A DNA stretch of 64,000 nt from the NCBI RefSeq assembly GCF_000143415.4, contig NW_003314395.1:306658-370657 (forward strand). Direction: 5' to 3'. Positions 41,916 through 54,734 of this stretch are shown one piece after another. Position 1 is the first letter of the stretch. Each line of letters opens with the position of its first letter. Origin of the DNA: Selaginella moellendorffii. Taxonomy: Eukaryota > Streptophyta > Lycopodiopsida > Selaginellales > Selaginellaceae. The translations under genes and the position numbers were made by a program. The notes beneath the pieces were generated by a model. The model was not told where the DNA came from, did not search any database, and saw only the letters and a list, made by a program, of their open reading frames with translations.

Positions 41916-42053
41916 GAGAAGCATGCCAGCTGATTCTAGGGTGGAAACTGGATTTTTGATGAGCAAAAGAGGTAAGCTTAGTTCTGGACTACAACAATGT
42001 ATTAACTTTAAGAAGTTTTATATGCAGACAACAGATTCCACATTCTAAACCTC

Positions 42054-42510
42054 TTGGACTCTACTCCCAAGTGTGGCATGCTCAGCAAGTTTTCGCAGTA
42101 CTTGGGAGCAGCTAAAGGAAATGACAAAGCCGAGAAAGGAATGGCTCTTCATTTGGCAGCTTGCAAGGCGGGCTATGATCTTGACATGTTCGTGGCAAGG
42201 AGTCTGGTGGATCTGTATGCAAGGTGTGGGAGCATGGAAGATTCATGCAGGATGGGTGCAAATTGTGGATATGAAGCTGATGCATTTGTCATGAGCAGCC
42301 TCGTGGACATGTGGAAGCATTAGAAGTATTTGGGAGGATGAAGAACCACAACGTTGGTTGTATGGAATATAATCATCATGGGACATGCACTTTGAGCTCT
42401 TCTATTGGATGTAATGAGATGCTGGAATTGTAGAAAAACATTGTTTCGTGGGATATATTGAGAATATATCTCAAAATGTCCACCTTTGCTCTCAAGCTCT
42501 ACAAGCAAGC
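42054..42510 (+). pseudogene. PPR gene fragment 2, unit C
   Basis: KGMALHLAACKAGYDLDMF, SLVDLYARCGSMEDSCRM, then a TAG after DMWKH. It is followed by the VVWNIIIMGHAL reading and then by a shortened non-coding tail up to the LARD insertion at 42,827. Confidence 0.7.
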
Positions 42511-42826
42511 TGGCAGCCAAACACTCAGGCTTAGCTGGTGCTTTTGTGCAAAGAGGGAAGAGTCCACAAGCTCCACATGAAGGATTTTTGGGGCAGCCTG
42601 GATATGAGATGATTGGTAATTTCCTTTAGATTGGGGACACTGATTTGAGGGCACTGCCATATTGAAGTGTGAGAGATCTGGTATAGATAAGAACAAGGAG
42701 GCAAGCTGGCTTTTTGCTCTAGCTCTAGTTTTGGAATATAGATGATTGTAGATAGATTGGTTTTTTTTAATATGTGTGTTCTTACAAATTCTACATCCAA
42801 GTCAAGCCATACATTGAGTCTATTCA

Positions 42827-43974
42827 TGTAGCGCACGTGGTTTTGACCCTTTATCCTATGGTGATTTACCATAGGATAACACCACGAAGCGGAACCTAAA
42901 CCCTTTTTGTGCCACGTGACAGATGCCACGTGTCACATGCCACGTGTCCATGCCACGTGTCCATAAGAACCCGAGGTTCAGGGCCTTGGGCCACTGAACA
43001 AAGGAACGGTGCCAAACTCCCAAGCATGGAGCCAAGGAGTGTCGGAACCAAACCACGGAGCAACTCCCGAGCATAAAGCCCAAGGAGCGAAGGGACAGGA
43101 GCCCGGAGCGACTTGGAATAGTCCTAGAGTAACCAGCATCCCAATGCTAGGACTAGCATGCAAAACGGAGCCAAACGGAGTCTGGCGCTATTTCGGCATA
43201 CCGGTGGCCTAACGCGAGGACATGGGTACTCCACCAACTAGCATGGAATGGAGTTTGGGCTTAGACCCAAGCCGGACGCAGAACAAGGACAGGCACGCAA
43301 GCGGGAGCTAGACTATGCCTCAGGTTGGTCGGCCATGCCCGACCTACCCACTATCCCTACTATACTTTTGGAACCCCCCACAGCCCCCCCCCCCCTTGAG
43401 GAACACACGCTTTGGGCTTTCACCCCAAGCCTCCCTTAGTATCAGGAGTTAGTCTCTGGGACAAGCTCGAAACTTACTAAATATGGAATGTCCTTAGATT
43501 GCGAATTTGGACACGGGACGAACACCATTGTGTTCAGGACAATCTCTACATTCCGTAGATATGCCAAATGAGCAAAATCTGGACACTTTCCATAAATAGC
43601 ATTTAGGACCGAAATGAGACTAACACAAAGGGCATGATAGCGAGGGTGTTTGGCAGACACGGTAAGCTATCATCTAGCGATATTGAGGGACCAATCTCAA
43701 TATCGCGGGGGTTCTTGATACTAGCAAGTGCAAGCCAATGACAGGAGTTTCTCAAACCAGGCCGAGTATGCTCAGCAAGAAACACATAGGGTTCCTACCT
43801 TATGTTTATCCGATCTAAGTACACGGTCATTGACCAGTTTCTCAACTAGCTCAAGTGGGAAACTGATAACGGGTCCAGCAATACCAACCTCCTACCATCG
43901 TGGCAGTAAGGTAAGAGTGTCCGTAAGGACTAGTCGACAAGTAACTTTCGATACCCGAAGTCACATTCGCGACA
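42827..43974 (-). repeat. 3' LTR of the LARD-like element
   Basis: 1,148 bp, starting TGTAGCGC and ending GCGACA on the + strand. CACGTG occurs at 42,834, 42,913, 42,927, 42,941 and 42,954; the last four are spaced 13-14 bp. A hairpin with 11-bp arms (TATCCTATGGT / ACCATAGGATA) lies at 42,852-42,878. Confidence 0.92.
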
Positions 43975-43988
43975 CTCTCCCCCCCTTG
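43975..43988 (-). other. Polypurine tract
   Basis: On the minus strand a purine run AAGGGGGGGAGAG abuts the 3' LTR, as needed to prime plus-strand DNA synthesis. Confidence 0.85.
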
Positions 43989-46900
43989 GGAAGATCGACG
44001 TCCTCGTCGATGCATACTCGAGTCTAGAATACCGCCAAGGAAACAACTCCAGAAAAAGTTCACGGTACTCACACTATGTGAGAAATGCACCAACTTAAAT
44101 GAGTTAGGGAGCAACCTCTTTGTCTAACGCGGATGCGCTACCAGCTCAGACACCTTCCGGCCGTCGCCGACAAGGAAATGACCAACGGAGTCAGCCACCC
44201 TTGCTGCTCTGGGAGTCACCCAGCTTACAAAAGTGTGATATGCCCTGCCCGCAGGAACATAGAGAGAGAAGCTAGAGGCCCCAACCCTCCTGAGCAAAGA
44301 AACCAAACCCGTCGGTAAGGTTTAGATAGACTACTGTAAACAGGCAGTTAGAGTTGTTTACACGGTCACGCCCTTTTTAACGGAATAAGGAACATCGACA
44401 GAGAGGCGGGTTATGTGACCAGTCGACAGTAGCTACCCCATGACTAGAGATTTCAACATGCACACGAAGTGCCGAAGCCAGTCTGCCTATACTGGCCCAA
44501 ACTCAAAGATCAATAGATGGACAATATCAAAGTCAGAGACAATGATAGCTCAGAGACTTAATTATCAGTGAGTATATCTTATATTAGAACACAAAAGTAT
44601 TCCAAGTAAGTTATCATCCGATAAACTAGTATTATAGTATAGGAACCACCAAGATCATCATAAGTGGTAAACATAGGATTCACCATCAAACAAAATTCAA
44701 TAGCAAGGATATCATCAAGTAAACTCAATGATAAAGTTTAACTATTAAAGATTGCAGACAGAATGCCAAACAACTTACGAAAGATAACTCAAAGAACACA
44801 AAGTATCATTGACTGACAAGCACAATGCTCGCGAATGTATCATTCGAAGGAAATAACATCCCAATCTATCAAAACTAACTCGAGCAATAATCAATAGAAC
44901 AGAATGAATGCAGTAAGACCAACAAACACTCACTTCTGCCAACTATCACAAAAGCCAATCTGAATAGATCCCAGCCAACAATACCAAGGAACTCAAGTTG
45001 CCTAAGCAAGTGTCAGCAACATCCTACTGATGTCTCAAACCCAAGAGACCAATCCAGAGCAAATCACAAAGAACATGTGATATTGCGAAAAGCCACAAGC
45101 CATCAAAGAGAACAACTAACCACCATAAAAGATCATCAATCATCCTATCAATAAAGAAATGCATAATCATCATCGAAGAAAGAATCTACTATCCCGAAGA
45201 ACAGCAAATCATTCTATACCAACAATAATCAAACAAAACCCTTGACAAGGATAATCAACTATCTTAGATGATAGTCAATCATCACCAATGATTGCTAGAT
45301 GCAAATACTAACATCAACATCGAAGCTAATGAGCCAAAATGCTTTCCCCAACAACTTCTAACAAATGGAACAATGAGCAATGAAAACTCAAAGAACCAAA
45401 AGCTCGAAGAAGTCTATAGCCAAGTCCTGCCTAAGAATGATCACGAGTCTTGCATGAACTAATTTCAATGCTAAAGAAGAAATCATGGTATAACCCATAA
45501 TATTCTCCTCAACACATCCATAAACTAAACTTCATAATGCCAAAGCTAATGAAAAGCATGTCTGCATCAACCCAAAAGCTAAGCATAATAAAGCTATGCT
45601 CGACAAGTGATCACCAAACGATCCTCCATGAATCCATCTATAGCAAGACGTAACTCACGTCATAACAAACACAAAAAGAATCATCAATGATTGATATATC
45701 CTAATGCAAACCCAACAAGGGACCAACATCTTCAATATCAATCACTAACTCTTCATCTCGTAAAGCTAGCATAGTCCATGACTGAATCACTTTTCAAGGA
45801 AAAGCCGAAGCTCAACCCTCTACTAAATAATCTCGTCTAGAACACAATTAACTCGAACTTGCCACTCAGTTCATTTGAACGTCAACACAGTTGCTAACTA
45901 GCAAATGCACAAATGCTAATAACACAAAGCTATAGCCAAATCATCAACACTATCTTCATTGAGAGCAATGAAACTCAATATCAATCCTAAGGATAGATAT
46001 ATCATCTCACCTGAATCTCAACATCAATAATATCAATGACAAGGCATTACTTCAATGCCATCAACATCAGAACAAAGCTAGAAGAAAGCACAAGTGTATC
46101 ACCACTCAAAGCTCTCTAGCAACCAAGCTAACCAAAGTCAGAGATACTTTACTCAGTATCTGAGACCAATCTCTCAACAATACTCAGTCACAGATAACAC
46201 TTCCTCAAGGAGTGCATCACCACGTCCAAGACTCAATGAAATCCAACACTATGAACTAAACGCAACCAAATTATATCAACAGAGGTAGAGTCGACATGCC
46301 AACATGGAAAACCCATGTAAGTCAAATGACACGATCCTCCGCAACACCATCCGGTAAAGCAAGCCCATCACTGCTAAATCATCATCAAGCGAAGCAAGTG
46401 TCAAAAGCCTTTGACAAAGTCTACAAGTAATCACTAGTCGCAAAGCAACTAACAATCACTCTTTCAACTTGCCTTCACAAGACCTAAACACTAAACTCAC
46501 GTCATCGAGTTATATACTTGTCCAACATGAACGTAATACCCCAGATATGAGATAAAAGTTCATAGGCAAGTACAAACCAAATGACCACTCAAATCCAACT
46601 CAACCACGATAAGCTCACCAATGCGTTTAGCCACTAGCTCTGAGCATGCCTTGAAGAGGCTAGCTATGCATGATCAACACTTAGCCGAAACTAAAGTGAA
46701 GACCATGAGATGAACTCATATCGGTACACAACCTCCTCATAGACAAAGCTACCGTACGGGTACCAACATCTCAAACTCAAACAACTAAGTTAAACATCAC
46801 CATCCTCAGCCAAGGCGCAGGGCCACCAAGACCAAGTCAAGATCAGTGAGAGCTCACTACTCTCATAGAGTCTAACGAAATGCAAAGTGCAACTTGCCAC

Positions 46901-48950
46901 TAAGCATAACGCTATAAAAGAAAGGCACAAGGGTCACCTTTCCAGAAAAGTGCAACGGCCACTTTTCTACACTAACTCCAGACTCTATCCAACTCAATTG
47001 CCTTAGCCCCAAAAGTCAGCATCCCTTTCGGGCCGCATCATACAAACTACCTACTAAAGTCTAAGCCAACCGAAGTCAACTCCAACCCTTTCACTAGTTT
47101 GTATTGGCTTACGAAAACAGAATGGTTTTCAGACAAAGTGATAATAGATCAGCCGTTGGAAAAGTCTAAGAAAATTTGTGGAAAATTTTCCATCCTAGAG
47201 AAAGAATGACTCTTAGTCTAGAAATACAAACTTCCAAGACTCAACCAACTTCCTCCTACTAACAACTTCACATAAGTTCACCTCAACACAAATCCTCAAG
47301 ACCCATAGTATGCTTAAGCATCGAACATCTTTTTGCCCATACTTCCGACATCCAACTCCAATATCCGCAAAAATGCAAAGTGAGCATCCAAAGCTTGTCC
47401 ACGAAAACCACATCTTCGGATATCCACATTGCACTACACTCTTCTTCAATCACCTTCAAGATACAATGTGAAGCCAAAACACTAACAAGAAAAATGACAT
47501 GGAAAATCAAGCTTTAAGGAAAATCCTCATCGCTTGAAACAACAATGCCACTTCCACTAACACAAGTGTTAGCAATGTCAATGCTTCAACTACACACTTT
47601 CTCCATCCAACAATCTACTCCAAGTGTTAACGGATCAACTACTGAGCTATAGCAAATGAATGCTACAACCCTTTCCAACACTTTATGGGCAAACCCTCAA
47701 GAAAACAAAGTACCAACTTAAGCTTAGCATAATGGACCACCATTGAGAATCCAGTCAAAGCTACTATAATGCTACTTCGTGCAAGTAGACTAGCTTCTCC
47801 ATCAACCACTTTGGGGTTGATCATCGTTTAACTAAGCAACTTCGTAAACACATTGCTCATTATCACATGGATATGATATAGAAATCACAATGACTTGATC
47901 ATCAATTGAGCAACACCACGGGCAATGCCAATGTCACTACTACAAAGGTTTATGTGAGTATCAAGTGCCAACTCAATTTGACAAAATGCAACATAAATGC
48001 CACACTCCACCGATAGAGACTTACAACACTGAACACCACTAACTTTTGTTCACAACATGAACAAGCTCATGCCACTCTCTTTCTGACCAAACTCAACACT
48101 AATCCAACACCAAGTTACTCTAGGAGCAATAGCAAGGTTCCCCAGAAAAGAATTGAGCATTGTAACCCAAGTCTTCCAATAGCAAGTCTAGACAAAATGG
48201 TTTAGTGCTTCACCGCTATCCATCCCACAACTCACCATTTGTAAGACCATCATCTCCAAAATGCATCAAGGTAGGGAATCTTGATTGCATGATGTGAACA
48301 CAAGCAATGAGTTAACACCTCGTTGCAAATCATCTCTCCAAGAAGAGAAGATGATTTACGTGTTTGATCCTTCGTCCCCAACGACTCTCTTTTCGGTCTC
48401 ATCTTTGACCAAACCTCAAGCTTGCGTTCGCACTGCCTTCAGTCCAATCCAAGAAAAGTTTATGAGAGAGCACAGCAATGATTACTTGAATCAATAGACT
48501 AATCCCTACAGTCTTGATTAATCCACTTGTAACCATGCCTAAGAAGGATCCATTAGTGCTGTTCTAAACAGCTACGGACTAATCTATTTGCCACTCATAG
48601 AAAACCCAGGGAAAGGTTTTGCTTTAACCCATGGTACATGGAACAACTCATGGAACCACCGATAGGCTAACATTAATCCTGCCAACTCAAAGTGCAACCT
48701 TGAGTTGCTAATGTGCCTCACTCACGAGTCCAAGCGTAAACTCGTGTTAACGGAGCATCTCTATCCATCCTATGAGCCCAAGAGCAAGCTCACATCATAA
48801 GGTACAACAAGGTAACAAAATCCATACCCAAGTAACGATTGCGAAGTCTTAGCACCCAAACGTGTACCCACTCGGATCATCGTTTTCATCTCTGCGTATG
48901 CAACGAGACTAGTTGCCCAATCTCATTGTATAGTACTCGCTGAGACTCTT

Positions 48951-48962
48951 CCTCTGATACCA
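48951..48962 (-). other. Primer binding site (initiator Met tRNA)
   Basis: On the minus strand TGGTATCAGAGG follows the 5' LTR after two bases. TGGTATCAGAG is complementary to the 3' end of plant initiator Met tRNA, the usual primer of plant LTR elements. Confidence 0.9.
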
Positions 48963-48964
48963 AA

Positions 48965-50111
48965 TGTAGCGCACGTGGTTTTGACCCTTTATCCTATGGT
49001 GATTTACCATAGGATAACACCACGAAGCGGAACCTAAACCCTCTTTGTGCCACGTGACAGATGCCACGTGTCACATGCCACGTGTCCATGCCACGTGTCC
49101 ATAAGAACCCGAGGTTCAGGGCCTTGGGCCACTGAACAAAGGAACGGTGCCAAACTCCCAAGCATGGAGCCAAGGAGTGTCGGAACCAAACCACGGAGCA
49201 ACTCCCGAGCATAAAGCCCAAGGAGCGAAGGGACAGGAGCCCGGAGCGACTTGGAACAGTCCTAGAGTAACCAGCATCCCAATGCTAGGACTAGCATGCA
49301 AAACGGAGCCAAACGGAGTCTGGCGCTATTTCGGCATACCGGTGGCCTAACGCGAGGACATGGGTACTCCACCAACTAGCATGGAATGGAGTTTGGGCTT
49401 AGACCCAAGCCGGACGCAGAACAAAGACAGGCACGCAAGTGGGAGCTAGACTATGCCTCAGGTTGGTCGGCCATGCCCGACCTACCCACTATCCCTACTA
49501 TACTTTTGGAACCCCCCACAGCCCCCCCCCCCTTGAGGAACACACGCTTTGGGCTTTCACCCCAAGCCTCCCTTAGTATCAGGAGTTAGTCTCTGGGACA
49601 AGCTCGAAACTTACTAAATATGGAATGTCCTTAGATTGCGAATTTGGACACGGGACGAACACCATTGTGTTCAGGACAATCTCTACATTCCGTAGATATG
49701 CCAAATGAGCAAAATCTGGACACTTTCCATAAATAGCATTTAGGACCGAAATGAGACTAACACAAAGGGCATGATAGCGAGGGTGTTTGGCAGACACGGT
49801 AAGCTATCATCTAGCGATATTGAGGGACCAATCTCAATATCGCGGGGGTTCTTGATACTAGCAAGTGCAAGCCAATGACAGGAGTTTCTCAAACCAGGCC
49901 GAGTATGCTCAGCAAGAAACACATAGGGTTCCTACCTTATGTTTATCCGATCTAAGTACACGGTCATTGACCAGTTTCTCAACTAGCTCAAGTGGGAAAC
50001 TGATAACAGGTCCAGCAATACCGACCTCCTACCATCGTGGCAGTAAGGTAAGAGTGTCCGTAAGGACTAGTCGACAAGTAACTTTCGATACCCGAAGTCA
50101 CATTCGCGACA
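48965..50111 (-). repeat. 5' LTR of the LARD-like element
   Basis: 1,147 bp. It differs from the other LTR by six substitutions that I could count by eye and one base in a C run (11 against 12), so the insertion is recent. It carries five CACGTG motifs near its inner end and a 27-base hairpin. Confidence 0.92.
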
Positions 50112-52548
50112 ATTCACCTTCTTGATGTCATTTTCAACTTTTAATTTGGCTCTTGTTTAAAATAATGTCATCAATAGTCTCTTCATCCTCATCATGAACC
50201 ATTCTCTTCATTAGGATCAGCATCCCCCCCTCTTCCCCAAAAAGAACAATTCCAATGAAATCAACAAGCCTTAAATTCCTAAACCATGAAATATTTTTAG
50301 AATAGTTTTATGGTTTTTATTTTAGATTTAGTAATTTAATTAAGGATTTCTAAGTGGTTTAACAAAGGTTCTTTATGCTTCATTTGTGAAGAAGTTTAAA
50401 AAAGTTGATCTTGTGAACTAGTTATTAAAGATGAAAGGGATTTTGTCTTTGAATGTGTATGTTCGTAAATTCTGCAATCATTACTTTAATTTCACAAATG
50501 CTTGCTAAAAATGCAATGCTTTATTAATGGTTTGAGTTTGGTGGATGTGTAGCAAAAAGTCAAAAAAGATTTTCTAGCAAAATTGATTGATGCCATCACT
50601 GAAGCAACTTAGTCAACTATGGTCAATAGAATGGTTAATTGGGTAGATAATATGATAACCAATTACCCAATGCTTCATATTTAGGTAAGAAATGATTATT
50701 ATTGTATCAAATCTCATAGAATGAAGATAACAATAACGTTAAAAACCTTTGTTCAGACCAACAAGGTGGAGGGCAAATGTTTTAATTTTTACAAAGCTAG
50801 ATATTATGGAAAAGGTTGTTTTTTTGTGAAGGATTAAGGGATGTTAATGTGGATAAAGTGAAATTTATTATGGATACAGCTCAAGAGTATTTTATAGTGG
50901 CTTTTTCATATTTTGTGATAAAGGTTCAAGAATTTTATGTTTTTTTTAAAGTTTAATGGTTTTATGCACAATAAACTTATGAAAACCAAAGAGGATATTT
51001 AGACAAACCAAGTTTCTTCACCACTCTAAACTTTAAAGATTGTGTGGCATGTGGATAAAAGAGTAACTTATGGAACGATAAAACCACTTGATTTTTTTGA
51101 AACCATATCTTATTTTTCAAAGAAGAGAAAATGATGATATTTCATCTTTAATAACTTTATTTTTGGACTCAAGTTGACTAAACATTAAACTTGTTGTTTT
51201 TGTTTGCTTATGGGATGGTAGTGGATATACTTAGAATATGCTTCAATATTCTAGGATATTCTACCATTGTTATCCATTAAGATTAATCTTGTATTGTTTG
51301 ATGGGACCAGAAGTCATGAACAGTAATGGTCATCTATTGCAAAGCAAATTCTTATTGGCACTGAAGTTTGTATTGGACAACGCCTTCACAAAATGTAAGT
51401 ATACCATTTCTTTGATCGAAGGAGGGAAGTACCATGTAAACTTTTGCAAAGGCATAAAACTGTTATGGTAATCTATAAACATGTTTATAATTTTAAACTT
51501 TCTTAAACACTTTCTAGTATATTCTTTTTATTCTAAATGGTTGATATTCAATAAGATTAATCTTCTGTTTATAAACTATAAATGTGCTTATAATTATAAA
51601 CTTTATTAGATCAATTGGATTAATAAGTAAGAATAAGCAAACCAAGCATTGCTATATGCAACACATAGCAAATTATTAATCTAATTTAAGAAGATTTTAT
51701 GAGAGAATACAATAATGACTATATGAACTTTGATCCAGTTATAATCATACATAGTAAAGATCCACTAGTGTCATACTAAAAAGTTATGAACCAACTCATT
51801 TGCCACTTATAGCAAGCCTAAAGGAATTTTATTTTTACCTATGACACTATAGTAATAACTCATCCAATAAATTAACATTAATCTTGTCAACTCATTAAAT
51901 TGCTAATGTAATTAATACATCTCAATAAGTATAAGCAAAACTTTATACAATATGGTAGATGACTTCCTAAAAAGTCCAAATTCAAAAATTTGTATTTGGG
52001 GTCATATGTTTAAATTGATATTTGGCTTGTCATAAGATTTAACCAAGAGAGGATACCCAATTTTAAGCAAGTACTATCGAGTGAGTTTGGGCAATATATT
52101 TTGTAACTCAGTAGTATTTAAACTCAAAAATGCATAGCCTTAAAAAGTTAAGTCCCATGACACTGCAAACATTCGAAAACTAGCTTGAGAAAAGAAAGCA
52201 AAACGCATAAATCTCCTTATATTAAAATGTTAATGAATCATTTTTCAAATTGTTCTTTTTAATTACTAACAACTAACTTCTTGTATTCTTTTTATATAAA
52301 TAAACAAATGAGATAACATTTCAATAGACTTTATTATTAGTTTGCACAAAATATTTTAAGGAAATAATGCTATCTAGATTGTTATGGATTAGTTAACAGC
52401 TTCTCAATGAAAATGAAGATGACAATTTAACCTTTTATACTTTATACTTTTATACTTGTTTGTACTGATTATGGTGAGCCTGGGAGTGATTAGGATCTGC
52501 AAATAGAAAGTTCACTGTAAACCTATTTCACAAATACCTTGGCAAAAA
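50112..52548. repeat. AT-rich spacer S3
   Basis: Continuation, on the right side of the LARD, of the same spacer as S1 and S2. No gene is supported. Contains the MITE-like insertion described below. Confidence 0.65.
51203..51672. mobile_element. MITE-like insertion with a nested ~175-bp insert
   Basis: Same element as at 35,452-35,795, with ends TTTGCTTAT and ATAGCAAA. Between 51,296 and 51,470 it carries extra sequence absent from S2 that reads as a coding-like stretch (HLLQSKFLLALKFVLDNAF, then KYTISLIEGGKYHVNF). I do not recognise it; it could be a captured exon. Confidence 0.45.
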
Positions 52549-52983
52549 TTACACAACATGCTTGGCAGCAGTCATGCCATTCCCATCACAATCTCTTTGC
52601 GTGAAGGCTGAATGCGTTCAGCCCTGAAATTGAACGTTCCATGCTTGATCTGGGAGTGGGACGTATGTGAGATTTTGGGATGAAATCATTGCAATGATCT
52701 GATATTCTCTCACAGTAGAATTAGTGCTCGATATGGATAATCACCCACCAGAACTGGCAACATTTTCCAAAGAACATGAGATAATCTTCATATATAGCAT
52801 ACCTTCATCTTAGTTGTTCTTATCCATTGTTCATGAATGGTCCTAGTACCAAAATCCATGCGTTTCCACTGCCTACAACTCTTTGTAGTTTGCAAATGGC
52901 GTGAACACACAGTTCAATTATGATTCATGGGTATTTAACCACATAGGAAATGGATCTTCTAACCATCTCAGGCTAAACGACAC
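52549..52983 (+). promoter_or_regulatory. Upstream region of NHL copy D
   Basis: Colinear with 29,960-30,394; GGGTATTTAACCACATAGG is at 52,930. The divergent 99-residue frame is interrupted. Confidence 0.45.
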
Positions 52984-52999
52984 TTGAGGGTTTTAGAGC

Positions 53000-53625
53000 A
53001 CGATATCGGAGCGCTGCTGCTCGCCTTGCTTGCTAATGACGCTTCAGGTCAGTTTGTTAGTGAGTTTAACTCTCTTGCTTGTTCTGGGTTTACTGTCAAG
53101 ACCTTGTTTGATCTCGACAAGCACTCGGTAAATGCCTTTGGCTTGTATATGGACCTGCGGAACAAGTTTGTGTTGGCGCTCGATTCTAGTGGCAATCGTA
53201 TATGGAAGCTGAGACTGCCACTCTCGCACGCTACTGACGATCCTCATACCCTTGGGGAGCGTCTGGAAGAGGCGCCACTCGCTGCACGGGGAATTCTCGA
53301 CTGGAGTAAGCACTAGAGGCTTTTCTTATGCTTTGTTTTGTGGCGCCAAAGCTTAAGATTTTTTTTTCCTCTAGATAGCAGCTTGGAAGCTCTTGCCGGT
53401 TCACTTGTGGGGCAGTCCGGCTATGTCGACGGCCCCGCGGCAAAGTCACTTTTTAATCGCCCACAAAGCCTTGCTATTTGTGACAATGGCACGGTCCTTG
53501 GGTGGATACGAGGAACTTGGCTATACGCAAAATCAGCAAGGATGGCGAAGGTATTTTCGTTTTCTCTTTTAAAATTCTCTAGAACATTTTTTCTGTTTCC
53601 AACAGTGACCACCATTGCCGGAGGT
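53000..53625 (+). pseudogene. NHL copy D, 5' stub
   Basis: The start codon and first part of the signal peptide are deleted (CACGATATCGGAGCG). Exon 2 (GFTVKTLFDLDKHSVNAF, NKFVLALDSSGNRIWKLR) and exon 3 (GYVDGPAAKSLFNRPQSL) are open, but VFVADTR is damaged. At 53,626, just after the TTGCCGGAGGTAG of exon 4, the sequence switches to inverted spacer DNA. Confidence 0.8.
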
Positions 53626-54130
53626 AGATTACATTTTATCTTTCAAAAAAGAGAAAATGAAGGAATTTAGGGCTTGTTGATTTCATTGGAATTGTTCTTT
53701 TTAGGGGGGGGATGCTGATCCTAATGAAGAGTATGGGTCATGATGAGGATGAAGAGACTATTGATGACATTATTTTAAACAAGAGCCAAATTAAAAGTTC
53801 AAAATGACATTAAGGAGGTGAATAGACTCAATGTATAGCTTGACTTTGGATGTAGAATTTCTAAGAACACACATATAAAAAAAAACCAATCTATCTACAA
53901 TCATCTATATTCCAAAACTAGAGCTAGAGAAAAAAGCCAGTTTGCCTCCTTGTTCTTATCTATACTAAATCTCTCACACTTCAATATAGCAGTGCCCCTC
54001 AAATCAATGTCCCCCATCTAAAGGAAACTACCAATCATCTCATATCCAGGCTGCCCCAAAAATCCTTCATGTGGAGCTTGTGGACTCTTCCCTCTTTGCA
54101 CAAAAGCACCAGCTAAGCCTGAGTGTTTGG
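53626..54130. repeat. Inverted spacer segment joined to NHL copy D
   Basis: Reverse complement of spacer sequence like 50,117-50,300, followed by the tail of the PPR region in minus orientation. It marks the turn from right-pointing to left-pointing units. No gene is supported. Confidence 0.65.
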
Positions 54131-54239
54131 TTGCCAGCTTGCTTGTAGAGCTTGAGAGCAAAGGTGGACATTTTGAGACATATTCTCAATATATCCCACG
54201 AAACAATGTTTTTCTGCAATTCCAGCATCTCATTACATC

Positions 54240-54593
54240 CAATAGAAGAGCTCAAAGTGCATGTCCCATGATGATTATATTCCATACAACCAACGTTGTG
54301 GTTCTTCATCCTCCCAAATACTTCTAATGCTTCCACATGTCCATGAGGCTGCTCATGACAAATACATCAGCTTCATATCCACAATTTGCACCCATCCTGC
54401 ATGAATCTTCCATGCTCCCACACCTTGCATACAGATCCACTAGACTCCTTGCCACGAACATGTCAAGATCATAGCCCGCCTTGCAAGCTGCCGAATGAAG
54501 AGCCATTCCTTTCTCGGCTTTGTCATTTTCTTTAGCTGCTCCCAAGTACTGCGAAAACTTGCTGAGCATGCCACACTTGGGAGTAGAGTCCAA
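54240..54593 (-). pseudogene. PPR gene fragment 2, unit E
   Basis: KGMALHSAACKAGYDLDMF, SLVDLYARCGSMEDSCRM and DVFVMSSLMDMWKH on the minus strand, then a stop and a degraded continuation (NVGCMEYNHHGTC side frame). It is closer to unit C than to A. Confidence 0.75.
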
Positions 54594-54734
54594 GAGGTTT
54601 AGAATGTGGAATCTTTTGTCTACGTATAAAACTTCTTAAAGTTAATACATTGTTGCAGTCCAGAACTAAGCTTACCTCTTTTGCTCATAAAAAATCCAGT
54701 TTCCATCCTGGAATCAGCTGGCATGCTTCTCAAG

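Larger units (their letters stand above)
42827..50111 (-). mobile_element. Complete LARD-like non-autonomous LTR retrotransposon
   Basis: LTRs 42,827-43,974 and 48,965-50,111 are flanked by the 5-bp duplication ATTCA (42,822-42,826 and 50,112-50,116). LTRs start TG and end CA. The primer site and polypurine tract place it on the minus strand. The 4,990-bp interior has no gag, protease, RT, RNase H or integrase frame; the longest frames are under 100 codons. Large LTR size plus a long non-coding interior fits a LARD, which must borrow proteins from an autonomous partner. It sits in a spacer of the unit cluster; the uninterrupted site is seen at 28,161-28,180. Confidence 0.92.

Noticed and set aside
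43009-44318. Repeated short ORFs in the LTR and interior of the LARD
   Set aside because: They occur identically in both LTRs and have no similarity to gag, pol or known genes; chance frames in GC-richer DNA.
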